Shown: one piece after another, positions 6,589-7,468 of the stretch
Layout of the letters: every line of letters begins with the position of its first letter
Numbering within the stretch: position 1 is the first letter of the stretch
Source: Acidobacteriota bacterium
GTDB lineage: Bacteria > Acidobacteriota > Terriglobia > Terriglobales > Acidobacteriaceae
Assembly (NCBI GenBank): GCA_021778815.1
Contig: JAJYBW010000168.1
Location: forward strand, 1-7,468
Direction of reading: 5' to 3'
Length of the DNA stretch: 7,468 bases
Notes under the pieces: generated by a model
The model's database searches: none
What the model saw: the letters and a program-made list of their open reading frames with translations, nothing else
What the model was told of the DNA's origin: nothing
Program-made: the position numbers and the translations under genes

Positions 6589-7386
6589 ATGTATCCATTT
6601 ATTCACATTGGGCGTTTTCAAATTGGTACCTTCGGCATCTTGCTTTGGCTGGCCGCCGTTTCCGGCTGCTGGGTGCTCTATAAGAATTTTCAGCGTAAAG
6701 GCGTCGAGGCGGATGCCATCAACGTCACCGCGCTGGCGACCGTCGCTGGAATTATCGGCGCCAAGTTGTGGCATGTCTTTGAATCGCCTCATCTGCTGAT
6801 GCAGATTCCGCTGCAACTTCTTCTGGATCGCGCCGGCTTCGCCTGGTTCGGAGGCCTCGTTGCCGCCATCCTCGTCCTGATGTGGCAGGGAAGAGTCGCC
6901 AAGGTGGGCGCATTGGGCATGCTGGACCTGGCAGCGCCTGCCGCCGCCGTCGGCTATGGCGTGGGCCGCATCGGGTGTCTTACCTCCGGAGATGGCGACT
7001 ATGGCATTCCCACGTCGTTGCCCTGGGGCGTCAGTTTCCCGCACGGTCTGGTTCCGACAGTGCAGCGGGTGCAGCCCACCCCAATCTATGAGTTCATCGC
7101 CGCCCTGCTGATCGCCTGGTACTTGTGGCAGCGCGGAAAAACGGACCGGCCTGTTGGTCTGCTGACCGGAGAATATCTGGTCTGGTCTGGGTTGGCGCGT
7201 TTTCTGGTCGAGTTTGTTCGCATCAATCCAAGAATTTATTTCGGGATGAGCAACGCCCAGGTCGCCAGTATCGGCTCCATGATTGCCGGAGTGGTGTTGG
7301 TCGTGTGGGCACGACGGCACCCGCATATTATCATTCAGGCGCAGAAGCGGAAACATAAGCCGGCAGCTCACACCGTGACCAGCTAG
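6589..7386 (+). CDS. lgt: Prolipoprotein diacylglyceryl transferase family protein (variant Lgt)
   Basis: Lgt moves a diacylglyceryl group from phosphatidylglycerol to the lipobox cysteine of prolipoproteins, the first step of lipoprotein maturation in the inner membrane. The 265-residue product has several hydrophobic segments (about 12-30, 43-60, 86-99, 112-124, 168-180, 226-240) and a basic C-terminal tail. The family signature is present in variant form: G-R-I-G-C-L-T-S-G-D-G-D-Y-G at 126-139, Q-P-T-P-I-Y-E at 162-168, and R-F-L-V-E-F-V-R at 204-211. R127 and R211 match the E. coli arginines R143 and R239. By my alignment the usual Y26, H103 and N146 of E. coli correspond to F15, F87 (W-F-G-G-L) and C130. 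Similar 'RIGC...SGDGDYG' signatures occur in other bacterial phyla as far as I recall, so it is probably a functional subtype, but a paralogue with another substrate cannot be excluded. It is transcribed divergently from hpt. Confidence 0.88.
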   Translation: MYPFIHIGRFQIGTFGILLWLAAVSGCWVLYKNFQRKGVEADAINVTALATVAGIIGAKLWHVFESPHLLMQIPLQLLLDRAGFAWFGGLVAAILVLMWQGRVAKVGALGMLDLAAPAAAVGYGVGRIGCLTSGDGDYGIPTSLPWGVSFPHGLVPTVQRVQPTPIYEFIAALLIAWYLWQRGKTDRPVGLLTGEYLVWSGLARFLVEFVRINPRIYFGMSNAQVASIGSMIAGVVLVVWARRHPHIIIQAQKRKHKPAAHTVTS

Positions 7387-7418
7387 CAATTCACCGATCG
7401 GTAGCGAAGAGTGAATGC
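7386..7418 (+). terminator. Hairpin after the lgt-like gene, possible terminator
   Basis: ATTCAC at 7389-7394 pairs with GTGAAT at 7411-7416. Two more pairs (GC with GC) follow across a one-base bulge, giving an eight-pair stem directly after the stop codon. The loop contains part of a perfect ten-base palindrome, ACCGATCGGT (7393-7402), which could form an alternative fold. There is no clean T-run right after the stem; CTTTT comes at about 7431-7435. Moderate to weak as an intrinsic terminator. Confidence 0.35.
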
Positions 7419-7445
7419 CCGGCAAAAACGCTTTTCATCATCACT

Positions 7446-7468
7446 GTGACTGACATCGAAAAAATCAT
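7446..7468 (+). CDS. Possible start of a truncated gene at the window edge
   Basis: From the GTG at 7446 the frame reads V-T-D-I-E-K-I and runs off the window. The short peptide looks like a plausible protein start, but there is no clear ribosome binding site and only seven codons are visible, so this is a guess. Confidence 0.15.

Noticed and set aside
6463..7425. 320-codon open frame on the minus strand across the lgt-like gene
   Set aside because: It overlaps a gene with a clear family signature and membrane pattern; the antisense product is Gln/Asp/His/Gly-rich with no recognisable domain, typical of a shadow frame in GC-rich DNA.
1..7468. tRNA, rRNA, riboswitch, CRISPR, insertion sequence or phage elements
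   Set aside because: None was seen by eye. Six housekeeping or exported-protein genes occupy nearly all of the window, with no terminal inverted repeats, repeat-spacer pattern or transposase/integrase motifs.

Overview
The window reads as ordinary, gene-dense bacterial chromosome of moderately high GC. It holds six protein genes, no RNA genes, no mobile elements and no CRISPR array. The gene set suggests a Gram-negative soil bacterium, most likely Acidobacteriota (Terriglobia, Korobacter/Sulfotelmatobacter-like). It includes a Tat-exported DUF5054 protein, a double-GAF SpoIIE-type phosphatase and an Lgt of the 'RIGC...SGDGDYG' subtype. This taxonomic guess comes from recalled protein character, not from any search.

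Left part (1-2998, plus strand): a secreted TPR-repeat protein of unknown role is followed, after a ~110-base gap, by a large exported DUF5054 enzyme. The enzyme carries the HxD and D-x-x-G-H motifs of the GH38 alpha-mannosidase fold, so it is probably a periplasmic metal-dependent glycosidase. Its correct start is probably base 905, not 896.

Middle part (3023-6448, minus strand): three genes read leftwards in the order hpt (hypoxanthine phosphoribosyltransferase), deoC (deoxyribose-phosphate aldolase) and a GAF-GAF-SpoIIE/PP2C phosphatase. The gaps are 45 and 78 bases. The first two salvage nucleoside parts, the base via PRPP and the deoxyribose-5-phosphate via cleavage to acetaldehyde and glyceraldehyde-3-phosphate. 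The phosphatase is a signalling protein of the RsbU/RsbP type and may be co-transcribed or separate. It converges tail-to-tail with the DUF5054 gene, with only 24 bases and a perfect GC-rich hairpin between them.

Right part (6589-7386, plus strand): a divergently transcribed lgt-family gene (prolipoprotein diacylglyceryl transferase) shares a 140-base control region with hpt. This Lgt lacks several residues considered canonical from the E. coli enzyme. A hairpin follows its stop codon, and a possible new gene may begin at the extreme right edge.

No clearly undescribed system is visible. The most worthwhile points are the GH38-like catalytic signature in the DUF5054 protein, the altered active-site residues of the Lgt homologue, and the inverted/direct repeat cluster in the hpt-lgt divergent region.
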